This document shows positions 8,302-16,482 of a stretch of DNA of 64,000 nt, in pieces (position 1 is the first letter of the stretch; every line of letters begins with the position of its first letter). A program made the position numbers and the translations under genes. The DNA is from Streptomyces sp. NBC_01803 (GTDB taxonomy: Bacteria > Actinomycetota > Actinomycetes > Streptomycetales > Streptomycetaceae). The stretch lies in contig NZ_CP109073.1 in assembly GCF_035917415.1 (NCBI RefSeq), positions 124,001 to 188,000 of the forward strand, in the 5' to 3' direction. Under the pieces are notes generated by a model, which worked only from the letters and a program-made list of their open reading frames with translations, was not told where the DNA came from and made no database searches.

Positions 8302-9324
8302 TCAGGCGCCGACCGGGACCCCCGCCTCCAGATTGAGCGGCCGGCCCTGGGCGCGGGCCCGCAGCGCCCAGCGCAGCCGGGCGAACCGGCCGGGCGACAG
8401 CAGCCGTTCCGCCTCGTCCTCGGCGGCGAAGCGCCAGCCGCGCAGTTCGGCGCCGGGCAGCAGGATGTCGGCGAGCCGGTCGTCGCCCAGACGACCGCCG
8501 TCGAAGAGGAGCCGCAGGCCGCCGAAAAGGGGCGGGCGGGGCGGCTCCCAGTCCACGACGAGCAGCGCGGGATCGCGCTCCAGCCGCAGGCCGAGCTCCT
8601 CGGCCACCTCCCGGACGGCCGCGCGGGCGGGCGCCTCCCCCGGCTCGACGACGCCGCCGGGGAACTCCCAGCCCGGCTTGTAGGTGGGGTCGACGAGCAA
8701 CACGCGGTCCCGGTCGTCGAAGAAGAGCACCCCGGCGGCGAGGGTTTCGGCGGCGGGCGGCGGGGTCTGCACGATGCGGCAGGTGCCGTCGCCGCGCCGG
8801 ACGCGCTCGGCGAGCAGTTCGGCGGTCTGCCGGGGCGTCAGGCGGGAGGCGTCGACGGCGTGGGCGTCGGTGGTGAGCCACGGCAGGGCCGCGCGGTAGC
8901 GGGGCAGCCGGCTCAGGCAGCGACGGCGCACGGCGTCGCCCTCCACCGCGGCGCGGCGTTCGACACGGAGGCGGAGGAACGTTTCGTCAACATGCAGCAG
9001 GAGGTGCTGCACGGGAATCCGGCGCGCCGCCAGGCCGCCGAAGATCTCGTCGCGGTGCTCCTGGCGGACCAGGGTCATCGGGGCGATCAGCGGGCCGCGC
9101 ACCTCGGACAGCAGCGCGGCGGCGGTGTCCACGACCAGTCGGCGCCAGGAGGGCAGCTCCCGCATGTCCTCCACGCCGGCCAGCCGCTCGCCGGGGAGCA
9201 TGGCCCGCAGCCCGGCGCCGACCAGCTCCGGATCGAAGAGCGCGCTGCCGGGCAGCAGGTGGAGCAACTCGCGGGCGGCGGTGGTCTTGCCCGCGCCGGG
9301 CGCCCCGTTCAGCCAGATGATCAC
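8302..9324 (-). CDS. Fusion of P-loop kinase-like domain and Nudix hydrolase
   Basis: A 340-residue two-domain protein. The N-terminal half (about 1-185) is a P-loop NTPase of the zeta-toxin/chloramphenicol-phosphotransferase kind, with Walker A LNGAPGAGKTT at residues 5-15. The C-terminal half (about 195-320) is a Nudix domain with the full box: GGVVEPGEAPARAAVREV followed by AEELGL. The pairing suggests a combined kinase and pyrophosphohydrolase acting on nucleotides or small metabolites, but no substrate can be read. The GTG start is favoured by AGGAGGGG four bases upstream. A much longer open frame continues upstream on this strand but is a shadow of the aldolase gene. Confidence 0.8.
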   Translation of the reverse strand: MIIWLNGAPGAGKTTAARELLHLLPGSALFDPELVGAGLRAMLPGERLAGVEDMRELPSWRRLVVDTAAALLSEVRGPLIAPMTLVRQEHRDEIFGGLAARRIPVQHLLLHVDETFLRLRVERRAAVEGDAVRRRCLSRLPRYRAALPWLTTDAHAVDASRLTPRQTAELLAERVRRGDGTCRIVQTPPPAAETLAAGVLFFDDRDRVLLVDPTYKPGWEFPGGVVEPGEAPARAAVREVAEELGLRLERDPALLVVDWEPPRPPLFGGLRLLFDGGRLGDDRLADILLPGAELRGWRFAAEDEAERLLSPGRFARLRWALRARAQGRPLNLEAGVPVGA

Positions 9325-9419
9325 GGTCCCCCTCCTTGTTCGCCCGTGAGTCAGTTGCCCGCTGGACCCCCGGCCAAAAACGTGCGGGCGCCGGGGGGCG
9401 GGCCGGCCGGGGGCACGGG

Positions 9420-10718
9420 TCAGGCGCCGGCGTCCGGGGCGGGGCGGCCGGCCAGGGCTTCGAGCCGGGAGCGGTCCAGGGCGGTCGCGCCGGTCACCTC
9501 GGCGACATCGAGGGCGCCGCAGTCGATGCCGCGCAGCAGAAAGCCGCTGAGCGCGCGGGCGGTGGCGGGCTCGTCGAGCACCGCGCCGCCGGTGGCGTCG
9601 GCGCCGCCCGCGTAGGCGGCGAGCCGGGCCGCCGCGTGGTCCAGACCCTCGCGGTAGAAGGCGTAGACGGCCGCGTACCGGGTGGGGAGGTGGCCGGGGT
9701 GCATGTCCCAGCCCTGGTAGTAGGCGCGGGCCAGGGAGCGGCGCACCAGGCCGTGGTGGAGGCGCCAGGCGTCGTGGACACGGGCGGTGGGGCCGACGGG
9801 CAGGACGTTGGTGGAGCCGTCGGAGAGCAGGACGCCGGTGCCCGCCGCCGCGACCTGCATGACCGCCTTGGCGTGGTCGGCGGCCGGGTGGTCCGGGGCC
9901 TGGTGGGCGGCGCTGACCTCGCAGGCGGCGCTGTAGTCGAAGGTGCCGTAGTGGAGGGCGGTGGCCCGGCCGCCGGCGGCGTCGATCATGCGGGCGACGG
10001 TGGCCCGGCCGTCGGGGCCGAGGATGGCCTGGGTGGTCTCGATCTGGATCTCGAAGCCGAGCCGGCCCGGGGGCAGGCCCGCCGCCTTCTCGAACTCCTC
10101 GCACAGCCGGGCCATCGCGGCGACCTGCTCGGCGTAGCTGACCTTGGGCAGGGTGATCCGCAGGCCGGCGGGCAAGGGGCCGGCCGCCAGCAGAGTGGTG
10201 AGGAAGATGTCGAGGGTGCGGATGCCGCGGTCGCGGACGGCGGCCTCCATGCACTTGACGCGCAGGCCCGTGAACGGCGGGGCGGTGCCCTCGGCGTGGG
10301 CGCGGGCGATCAGGCGGGCGGCGCGGGCGGCGGCGGCGTCCTCCTCGGCGTCCGGGCGCGGGCCATAGCCGTCCTCGAAGTCGACACGGAGGTCCTCGAC
10401 GGGCTCGCGCTCCAGCTTGGCCAGGACGCGGGCGCGGACGGGACCGGCGAGGGCCTCGGGCATGCCGAGGACGGTGCCGAACGAGGCGGCGTCGGGGGCG
10501 TGTTCGCTGAGGAGGGCCAGGGCCTCGGTGCCCCAGGAGCGGACGGTGTCCGCGGTGAGGCGGTCGGCCGGCACATAGACGGTGTGGACCGGTCGGCGGG
10601 TGTGGGGGGCACCGGGATAGCGGCGGGCGAGGTCGGCGTCGACGGCGGCGAGCGAGGCGCCGATGCCGGTGGTCACGGCCGCCGCCAGCGTGGTCGTCAC
10701 TCGTTCGCCCGGCGTCAT
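9420..10718 (-). CDS. HpcH/HpaI aldolase-like protein (DUF6986)
   Basis: A 432-residue TIM-barrel protein of the HpcH/HpaI aldolase/citrate lyase beta superfamily. Characteristic strands include VDFEDGYG (about 112-119), the catalytic Arg in RVKCMEAA, and EIQIETTQAI (about 232) with the metal-ligand Glu; HYGTFDYS also fits. Its length exceeds CitE and matches the DUF6986 group seen in actinobacteria. Malyl-CoA-type or related lyase chemistry is plausible, but the substrate is not known. A perfect palindrome sits just upstream of the ATG, suggesting a dedicated repressor. Confidence 0.75.
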   Translation of the reverse strand: MTPGERVTTTLAAAVTTGIGASLAAVDADLARRYPGAPHTRRPVHTVYVPADRLTADTVRSWGTEALALLSEHAPDAASFGTVLGMPEALAGPVRARVLAKLEREPVEDLRVDFEDGYGPRPDAEEDAAAARAARLIARAHAEGTAPPFTGLRVKCMEAAVRDRGIRTLDIFLTTLLAAGPLPAGLRITLPKVSYAEQVAAMARLCEEFEKAAGLPPGRLGFEIQIETTQAILGPDGRATVARMIDAAGGRATALHYGTFDYSAACEVSAAHQAPDHPAADHAKAVMQVAAAGTGVLLSDGSTNVLPVGPTARVHDAWRLHHGLVRRSLARAYYQGWDMHPGHLPTRYAAVYAFYREGLDHAAARLAAYAGGADATGGAVLDEPATARALSGFLLRGIDCGALDVAEVTGATALDRSRLEALAGRPAPDAGA

Positions 10719-10741
10719 GCGGCTTCCTCCGCCTCACTCGA

Positions 10742-10760
10742 CTTCAACAGATCGTTGAAG
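10742..10760. promoter_or_regulatory. Perfect palindrome, likely operator of the aldolase gene
   Basis: CTTCAAC-AGATC-GTTGAAG has perfect 7-bp arms and a 5-bp spacer, 24 bp upstream of the aldolase start codon. Position and symmetry suit a repressor site of the IclR or GntR kind. No cognate regulator is adjacent. Confidence 0.6.
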
Positions 10761-10806
10761 ATATCTGTCGCACGAAGGTATCCGGCGTCCCGGCGGAACA
10801 CAACAC

Positions 10807-10850
10807 GGCACCGGCCGCGCCCGCTGCTGAGCGCGGGCGCGGCCGGTGCC
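10807..10850 (-). terminator. Strong rho-independent-type hairpin after etfA
   Basis: A perfect 18-bp stem (10807-10824 with 10833-10850) and an 8-nt loop lie 26 bp beyond the etfA stop codon. It separates the etf operon from the aldolase promoter. Confidence 0.85.
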
Positions 10851-10875
10851 GTGCTTGGGCGGTCCCGTGCCGGGA

Positions 10876-11841
10876 TCAGCCCTTGCGGGCCTTGACCTCG
10901 TCGGTGAGGGCGGGGACGACGTCGAACAGGTCGCCGACGATGCCGTAGTCGACCAGCTCGAAGATCGGGGCCTCTTCGTCCTTGTTGATGGCCACGATGG
11001 TCTTCGAGGTCTGCATGCCGGCCCGGTGCTGGATGGCGCCGGAGATGCCCGCCGCGACGTAGAGCTGCGGCGAGACGGTCTTGCCGGTCTGGCCGACCTG
11101 GTTGCTGTGCGGGTACCAGCCGGCGTCCACGGCGGCGCGGGAGGCGCCGACGGCCGCGCCGAGCGAGTCGGCGAGGGCCTCGATGATCGCGAAGTTCTCC
11201 GCGCCGTTCACGCCACGGCCGCCGGAGACCACGATGGCGGCCTCGGTCAGGTCCGGGCGGCCGGTGGACTCGCGCTCGCTGCGGGAGACGACCCTGGTGC
11301 CGGTGGCCAGCTCGCCGAACGTCACCGGCAGCTGCTCGACCGTGCCGGCGGCCGGGGCGGCCTCCGGGGCGGTGGAGTTGGGCTTGACGGTGATCACCGG
11401 GGTGCCGGTGGTGACCGAGGAAGTGGTGGTGAACGCGGCGGCGAACACGGACTGGGTGGCGACGGGCGCGCCGTCGTCACCGGCGGTCAGGTCGATCGCG
11501 TCGGTGATCAGGCCGGAGCCCAGCCGCACCGCGAGGCGGGCGGCGATCTCCTTGCCCTCGGCGGAGGAGGGCACCAGGACGACGGCCGGAGAGACCGCCT
11601 CGACGGCGGCCCCCAGGGCGTCCACCTTGGGGACGACCAGGTAGTCCCCGAACTCCGGGGCGTCGGCCGCCAGCACCTTCACGGCGCCGTACTCGGCCAG
11701 CGCCGCCGCGGCGCCCTCGACGCCCGCGCCCAGGTACACCGCGACCGGGTCGCCGAGGCGGCGGGCGAGGGTCAGCAGCTCCAGCGTGGGCTTGCGGACG
11801 GCACCGTCCGCGTGGTCGACGTAAACAAGAATTTCAGCCAT
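10876..11841 (-). CDS. etfA: Electron transfer flavoprotein alpha subunit
   Basis: A 321-residue ETF alpha chain. The N-terminal nucleotide-fold domain starts [10 protein letters not shown], and the C-terminal FAD-binding domain carries VVSGGRGV (about 200), [23 protein letters not shown], and [12 protein letters not shown] with [13 protein letters not shown], all family signatures. With EtfB it forms the heterodimer that passes electrons from acyl-CoA and other dehydrogenases to ETF-quinone oxidoreductase. It lies 70 bp downstream of etfB in the same operon and is followed by a strong terminator. Confidence 0.97.
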   Translation of the reverse strand: MAEILVYVDHADGAVRKPTLELLTLARRLGDPVAVYLGAGVEGAAAALAEYGAVKVLAADAPEFGDYLVVPKVDALGAAVEAVSPAVVLVPSSAEGKEIAARLAVRLGSGLITDAIDLTAGDDGAPVATQSVFAAAFTTTSSVTTGTPVITVKPNSTAPEAAPAAGTVEQLPVTFGELATGTRVVSRSERESTGRPDLTEAAIVVSGGRGVNGAENFAIIEALADSLGAAVGASRAAVDAGWYPHSNQVGQTGKTVSPQLYVAAGISGAIQHRAGMQTSKTIVAINKDEEAPIFELVDYGIVGDLFDVVPALTDEVKARKG

Positions 11842-11911
11842 GGGAATCGTGCTCTCCAGCGAGACGAACTGACGGTGGGGACATGAGGGACCGGGCCCGG
11901 CGGGCGGGCGG

Positions 11912-12697
11912 TCAGATGAACTTGCGCTCCGCGAGGAAGGCGGCCAGCAGCTTGGCGCCCTCGCCCTCGTCGGTGACGATCTCGCCCGCCGTGCGCGCCG
12001 GGCGCTCGGTGGCCGACAGCACCTTGGTGAAGGCACCCTCCAGGCCGACCTGCTCGGCCTCCAGCTCCAGGTCCTCCAGATCCAGCGTCTCCACCGGCTT
12101 CTTCTTGGCGGCCATGATCCCCTTGAAGGAGGGGTAACGGGCCTCGCCCGAGCGGTCGGTGACCGAGACCACGGCCGGCAGCGCGGCCTCGACCTGCTCG
12201 GTGGCGGCGTCGCCCTCGCGGCGGCCGGAGACCGTGCCGTCGGCGACCGACACCTCCGTCAGGAAGGTCACCTGCGGCACGCCCAGCCGCTCGGCCAGGA
12301 TCGCCGGCAGCACGCCCATGCCGCCGTCGGTCGAGGCCATGCCGCAGACCACCAGGTCGTAGCCGGTCTTCTCGATGGCCTTGGCCAGCACCAGCGAGGT
12401 GCCGATGACGTCGGTGCCGTGCAAGTCGTCGTCCTCGACGTGCACACCCTTGTCGGCGCCCATCGACAGGGCCTTGCGCAGCGCGTCGGTGGCGTCCTCC
12501 GGGCCGACGGTCACGACGGTGACCTCCGCGTCGTCCGCGTCCTCGGCGATCCGGAGCGCCTGCTCCACGGCATATTCGTCCAGCTCCGACAGCAGCCCGT
12601 CCACGGCCTCCCGGTCCGTGGTCAGGTCCTCCGCGAAGTGCCGGTCACCCGTGGCGTCAGGCACGTACTTCACACAGACAACGATCCTCAGACTCAC
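11912..12697 (-). CDS. etfB: Electron transfer flavoprotein beta subunit
   Basis: A 261-residue ETF beta chain. It starts MSLRIVVCVKYVPD and contains LDEYAVEQALRI, the AMP-binding-type region VVCGMASTDGGMGVLP (about 120-135), and PSFKGIMAAKKKP (about 200), which is the ETF beta signature. The GTG start has AGGAGA 6 nt upstream. It is the first gene of the etfBA operon. Upstream, 165 bp separate it from the thioredoxin gene and probably hold the promoter, including an imperfect dyad GTTACTTGCCAGTACAC (12754-12770) that could bind a fatty-acid-responsive TetR-type repressor. Confidence 0.96.
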   Translation of the reverse strand: MSLRIVVCVKYVPDATGDRHFAEDLTTDREAVDGLLSELDEYAVEQALRIAEDADDAEVTVVTVGPEDATDALRKALSMGADKGVHVEDDDLHGTDVIGTSLVLAKAIEKTGYDLVVCGMASTDGGMGVLPAILAERLGVPQVTFLTEVSVADGTVSGRREGDAATEQVEAALPAVVSVTDRSGEARYPSFKGIMAAKKKPVETLDLEDLELEAEQVGLEGAFTKVLSATERPARTAGEIVTDEGEGAKLLAAFLAERKFI

Positions 12698-12862
12698 GCC
12701 GGCTCTCCTACTGCTATCGGTCCGCACACTGGGTACTCGGAAGATCACCCGGATAGTTACTTGCCAGTACACCCAGGGTAGCCCTCGCAAGCAAGCATGT
12801 CCCACTGTGACGTTGCCTACGTACACATTGTCGGACCGATTCTTGCGCGAACACACAGAAAC

Positions 12863-13318
12863 TCACCCGGGGACGGCAGCTCCCAGGGCCGCGAAGACGT
12901 CCGCCCGGCGTGGCTGTCCCGAAGCCCTGCGTACGACCGTACCGGCGGCGTCCAGGACCAGGACGGTCGGGGTGCGGACGATGCCCAGCTCACGCACGAG
13001 GTCGAGGCGGGCCTCGGCGTCGATCTCGACGTGGACCACGCCCTCCACCATCTCCGCCACCTCGGACAGGGTCCGGCGGGTTGCCCGGCAGGGCTGGCAG
13101 AACGCGGTGGAGAACTGCACCAGGGTGGCCCGCCGTCCCAGCCGCTCGGCGCCGATCACCGCGGCGTCCAGCCGCCGGCCGCCGTCCCGGTCCCTCATCC
13201 CCAGCCTCCCGTCACGCCTCCGGCGCCACAGCCCGAAGGCGCCCGCCACCGCGAGCACCGCCACACACACCACGAGTCCGGTCATCGGGTGCGACAGCGC
13301 GCCGGGCGCGCGGTTCAT
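12863..13318 (-). CDS. Thioredoxin-family membrane-anchored protein
   Basis: A 151-residue protein with one N-terminal transmembrane helix (about 13-30, TGLVVCVAVLAVAGAFGLW), a basic stop-transfer segment, and a thioredoxin fold (about 60-150). The active site is CQPC in STAFCQPCRATRR, and the cis-Pro is in IVRTPTVLVLD. It probably acts as a disulfide oxidoreductase at the membrane, although the topology (positive residues after the helix) places the domain in the cytoplasm. An alternative start at 13285 would keep the helix. It is divergent from the DUF4395 gene, a pairing often seen in streptomycetes. Confidence 0.8.
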   Translation of the reverse strand: MNRAPGALSHPMTGLVVCVAVLAVAGAFGLWRRRRDGRLGMRDRDGGRRLDAAVIGAERLGRRATLVQFSTAFCQPCRATRRTLSEVAEMVEGVVHVEIDAEARLDLVRELGIVRTPTVLVLDAAGTVVRRASGQPRRADVFAALGAAVPG

Positions 13319-13358
13319 TCCCGGCCCCCCCGGCGGCGGGGTGCGCGATGCTGGGGGC

Positions 13359-13766
13359 ATGCGCATAGATGTCAGGGGGCCGCGGTTCGGCGCGGCCGTC
13401 ACCACGGTGGTGCTCGCGGCGGTGCTGATCACGGGAAGCGCGTGGCTGCTGGCGGCCCAGACGGTGGTGTTCGGCCTGGGCGCGGCGCTCGGGACGCGGT
13501 ACGCGCCGTACGGGGTGCTCTTCCGGGTGGTCGTGCTGCCGCGGCTGGGGCCGGTCCGGGAGACCGAGGACGCGGGCCCGCCGCGCTTCGCGCAGGCCGT
13601 GGGGCTCGGCTTCGCGCTGGCGGGCCTGATCGGCTACGTGGCGGGGCCGCAGGCGCTGGGCATGGCGGCGACGGCGTGCGCGCTGGCCGCCGCCTTCCTC
13701 AACGCCGCCTTCGGCTACTGCCTGGGATGTGAGGCGTATCTGCTCCTCCGCCGGGCGCTCAACTAG
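13359..13766 (+). CDS. DUF4395 membrane protein
   Basis: A 135-residue integral membrane protein of the DUF4395 family. It begins with a short cytoplasmic segment (RIDVRGPRFGAAVTT) and has about four hydrophobic helices, with the family-typical ending FLNAAFGYCLGCEAYLLL, where two cysteines three residues apart may take part in redox chemistry. The adjacent divergent thioredoxin supports a thiol-related job. The function of the family is not established. Confidence 0.85.
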   Translation: MRIDVRGPRFGAAVTTVVLAAVLITGSAWLLAAQTVVFGLGAALGTRYAPYGVLFRVVVLPRLGPVRETEDAGPPRFAQAVGLGFALAGLIGYVAGPQALGMAATACALAAAFLNAAFGYCLGCEAYLLLRRALN

Positions 13767-13851
13767 CGCTCGCGGCGGCTTTCGGGCACGATCAGGCGGC
13801 ACCGAAAGTTACGGAGGCGTAGGTTCGCCGCACGGAAGAGGGGCCTCTCGC

Positions 13852-14571
13852 ATGGCAGAGCTTGTCTACCCGCCGGTCATCGGCGTCGCCCGGACGATGT
13901 TCAAGGCGCTCGATCTGCGCTTCGACATCGCCGGCAGCGAACACGTGCCGCGCCGGGGCGGCGCCGTGCTGGTCAGCAACCACATCGGCTATCTCGACTT
14001 CGTCTTCGCCGGGTTCGCCTGTCGGCCCGCCAAGCGGCTGGTGCGGTTCATGGCCAAGGAGTCGGTCTTCCGGCACCGGGTGTCCGGACCGCTCATGCGG
14101 GCGATGAAGCACATCCCGGTGGACCGCGCCGCGGGCATGCAGGCGTTCGAGCCGGCGGTGCGGGCGCTGCGCTCGGGGGAGATCGTGGGCGTCTTCCCGG
14201 AGGGGACGATCTCGGAGTCCTTCACGCTGGACAAGTTCAAGACGGGCGCGGTGCGGATGGCGCAGCAGGCCGGGGTGCCGGTGCTGCCGGTGGCCCTGTG
14301 GGGCACCCAGCGGCTGTGGACCAAGGGCCACGAGCGGGACATGGGGCGCCATCACCTCCCGATCACCATCCGGGTGGGCGAGCCGATCGCGGCCGATCCG
14401 TCCGAGCCCGCGCTGGCCCTGACCCGCCGGGTGCGCGGGCGGGTGCAGGAGCTCCTGGAGTCGGCGCAGCAGGCCTACCCGGTCAAGCCGCAGGACCAGG
14501 AGGACGCCTGGTGGCTGCCGGCCCACCTCGGTGGCACGGCCCCGCCGCCCTCCAGGACGTCGACGAGCTGA
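13852..14571 (+). CDS. 1-acyl-sn-glycerol-3-phosphate acyltransferase-like (PlsC family)
   Basis: A 239-residue acyltransferase. The catalytic HX4D motif is NHIGYLD (His44, Asp49), and the glycerol-phosphate-binding motif FPEGT is near residue 123, followed by FKTGAVRMAQQAGVPVLPVAL. These define the LPLAT/PlsC family, which acylates lysophosphatidic acid or related lysolipids at the membrane face. The length is normal. It stands as a single gene between DUF4395 and the convergent threonine aldolase gene. The precise acyl acceptor is inferred from the family. Confidence 0.88.
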   Translation: MAELVYPPVIGVARTMFKALDLRFDIAGSEHVPRRGGAVLVSNHIGYLDFVFAGFACRPAKRLVRFMAKESVFRHRVSGPLMRAMKHIPVDRAAGMQAFEPAVRALRSGEIVGVFPEGTISESFTLDKFKTGAVRMAQQAGVPVLPVALWGTQRLWTKGHERDMGRHHLPITIRVGEPIAADPSEPALALTRRVRGRVQELLESAQQAYPVKPQDQEDAWWLPAHLGGTAPPPSRTSTS

Positions 14572-14595
14572 ACGGGCGCGCGCCGGAGGGCGGGG

Positions 14596-15657
14596 TCAGC
14601 GGGCCGTCTCGGCGCGGAGCACGGCGAGAAAGCCGTCGACGTCCTCCTCGGTGGTGTCGAAGGAACACATCCAGCGGACGTCCCCGGCGGCCTCGTCCCA
14701 GTAGTAGAAGCGGTACCGCTTGCGCAGCCGCTCGCTGACGTCGCGCGGGAGGCGGGCGAAGACCGCGTTGGCCTGGACGGGGTGGAGGACGGTGACGCCG
14801 GGCACCTCGCGGACGCCGTCGGCCAGGCGCCGGGCCATGGCGTTGGCGTGCCGGGCGCCGCGCAGCCACAGCTCGCCGGCGAGCAGTGCCTCGAACTGCA
14901 CGGAGACGAAGCGCATCTTGCTGGCGAGCTGCATGGAGAACTTGCGGATGTGGCGCATGGCGCGGACCGCGCCGGGGGTGAGGACGACGACGGCCTCGCC
15001 GAAGAGCAGGCCGTTCTTCGTCCCGCCGAACGACACCACGTCGACGCCTGCGTCGGTGGTGAAGGCGCGCAGCGGCAGGCCGAGGGCGGCGGCGGCGTTG
15101 GCGATCCGGGCTCCGTCGAGGTGGACCGTCATGCCGCGCTCATGGGCGAAGTCGGTGACGGCGCGGATCTCCTCGGGGGTGTAGAGGGTGCCGAGCTCGG
15201 TGCTCTGGGTGAGGGAGACGACCTGGGGCGTGGCGCGGTGCTCGTCGTCCCGGCCGAACGCCTCGCGGGCGACCAGCTCGGGGGTGAGCTTGCCGTGCGC
15301 GGTGGGCACGGTCAGCAGCTTGAGGGCGCCGACCCGCTCCGGAGCGCCGCCCTCGTCGGTGTGGATGTGGGCGGTGGTCGTGGTGATCACGGCGCCCCAC
15401 CGGTCGGTGAGGGCCTGGAGGGAGACGACGTTGGCGCCGGTGCCGTTGAAGACCGGGTAGACCTCGGCGGTGGGCCCGAAGTGGGCGCGGAAGACGTCCC
15501 GCAGGTGCGCGGTGTAGTCGTCGTCGCCGTAGGAGGTCTGGTGGCCGCCGTTCGCCAGCGCGAGGGCGGCCAGGATCTCCGGGTACGCCCCGGCGTAGTT
15601 GTCGCTGGCGAAGCCGCGCACGGCCGGGTCGTGGCGGCGGCGGGCGTCGGTGGTCAC
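14596..15657 (-). CDS. Low-specificity L-threonine aldolase-like PLP enzyme
   Basis: A 353-residue PLP-dependent fold-type I enzyme. It starts with the family segment RGFASDNYAGAYPEIL, has YGDDDYTAHLRDVF and FNGTGANV (cofactor-binding loop), VHLDGARIANAAAALG (Asp that contacts the pyridine nitrogen), and the Schiff-base lysine in SFGGTKNGLL (about residue 205). The reaction expected is retro-aldol cleavage of L-threonine/allo-threonine to glycine and acetaldehyde. The GTG start overlaps the stop of the SDR gene by 4 bp, indicating translational coupling in a DUF6421-SDR-aldolase operon. Confidence 0.9.
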   Translation of the reverse strand: MTTDARRRHDPAVRGFASDNYAGAYPEILAALALANGGHQTSYGDDDYTAHLRDVFRAHFGPTAEVYPVFNGTGANVVSLQALTDRWGAVITTTTAHIHTDEGGAPERVGALKLLTVPTAHGKLTPELVAREAFGRDDEHRATPQVVSLTQSTELGTLYTPEEIRAVTDFAHERGMTVHLDGARIANAAAALGLPLRAFTTDAGVDVVSFGGTKNGLLFGEAVVVLTPGAVRAMRHIRKFSMQLASKMRFVSVQFEALLAGELWLRGARHANAMARRLADGVREVPGVTVLHPVQANAVFARLPRDVSERLRKRYRFYYWDEAAGDVRWMCSFDTTEEDVDGFLAVLRAETAR

Positions 15658-16439
15658 GGCTGGGGGGTGAGCCACAGGCGGGTTCCGTTCACTTCGGCGG
15701 TGGGCCTGTGCCAGAGCCGGCGGATCTCGTCGGCCAGGTCGTGGACGTCGGTGAAGCCGGGGAACGTGGCCTCCGGGCGCTCCCGCCGCATCGCGTCGCC
15801 GACCAGGGCCTTGACGACGAGGACGGTGGCGGCGGCGGGCGGGCGGTCGGCCGGTCCCGACTTGCTGAAGGCGTCGGCGAGGGCGAGCGTCCACGCCTCG
15901 GCGGCGGCCTTGGCGGCTGCGTAGGCGGCGTTCCCGGCGGTGGGGCGGGTCGCGCCGGCGGCGCTGATCAGCACGTACCGGCCGTTGCCGGAGCGGGCCA
16001 GTGGCCCCTCGAAGGCGAGGGAGGTGTGCTGGACGGTGCGGATCAGCAGGTCGTGCAGGAGGTCCCAGTCGGCGAGGTCGGTGGCCGCGAAGGACGTGGC
16101 GCCGCGCCAGCCGCCGACGAGGTGGACCAGGCCGTCGACGCGGCCGAGGTCCTGCTCGGTCTTGGCCGCCCACTCGCGGGTGGCGCCCGGGTCGAGGAGG
16201 TCGACGGTGTCCCCCATGACGGTCGCGCCGCCGTGGGCGAAGCGGGCGGCGTCGACGCCCTCGGCCAGCCGCTGGGCGTCGGCGTCGGAGGCCACCACGG
16301 TGGCGCCGGCCTGGGCGAGCCGCAGCAGCGTCGCGTGGCCGGCCGGGCCGCCGGCGCCGGCCACGGCGACGACCGCGCCCTCCAGCGGGCCCCCGCCGTC
16401 GGCGTCCTCGGGCATGGATGGGATGGTGCTCATCGTCAT
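15654..16439 (-). CDS. Short-chain dehydrogenase/reductase
   Basis: A 261-residue SDR. The N-terminal nucleotide motif is VAVAGAGGPAGHATLLRLA (a variant of TGxxxGxG, with alanine replacing the Thr), an acidic D in VVASDAD suggests NAD preference, and the catalytic residues are Ser in LISAAGA and Tyr-Lys in AAYAAAKAAAE. The substrate is unknown. A strong GGAGGAGG lies just before the first of two close ATG codons. It is the middle gene of a three-gene operon. Confidence 0.88.
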   Translation of the reverse strand: MTMSTIPSMPEDADGGGPLEGAVVAVAGAGGPAGHATLLRLAQAGATVVASDADAQRLAEGVDAARFAHGGATVMGDTVDLLDPGATREWAAKTEQDLGRVDGLVHLVGGWRGATSFAATDLADWDLLHDLLIRTVQHTSLAFEGPLARSGNGRYVLISAAGATRPTAGNAAYAAAKAAAEAWTLALADAFSKSGPADRPPAAATVLVVKALVGDAMRRERPEATFPGFTDVHDLADEIRRLWHRPTAEVNGTRLWLTPQP

Positions 16440-16459
16440 CGCCTCCTCCTGGGGTCCAT

Positions 16460-16475
16460 CATGCCGCGCGGCATG
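16460..16475. repeat. 16-bp perfect palindrome between operon genes
   Basis: CATGCCGCGCGGCATG is a perfect palindrome in the 43-bp gap between the DUF6421 and SDR genes. It may form a small RNA hairpin attenuating or stabilising the transcript, or be an operator. Confidence 0.4.
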
Positions 16476-16482
16476 ACGGAGA

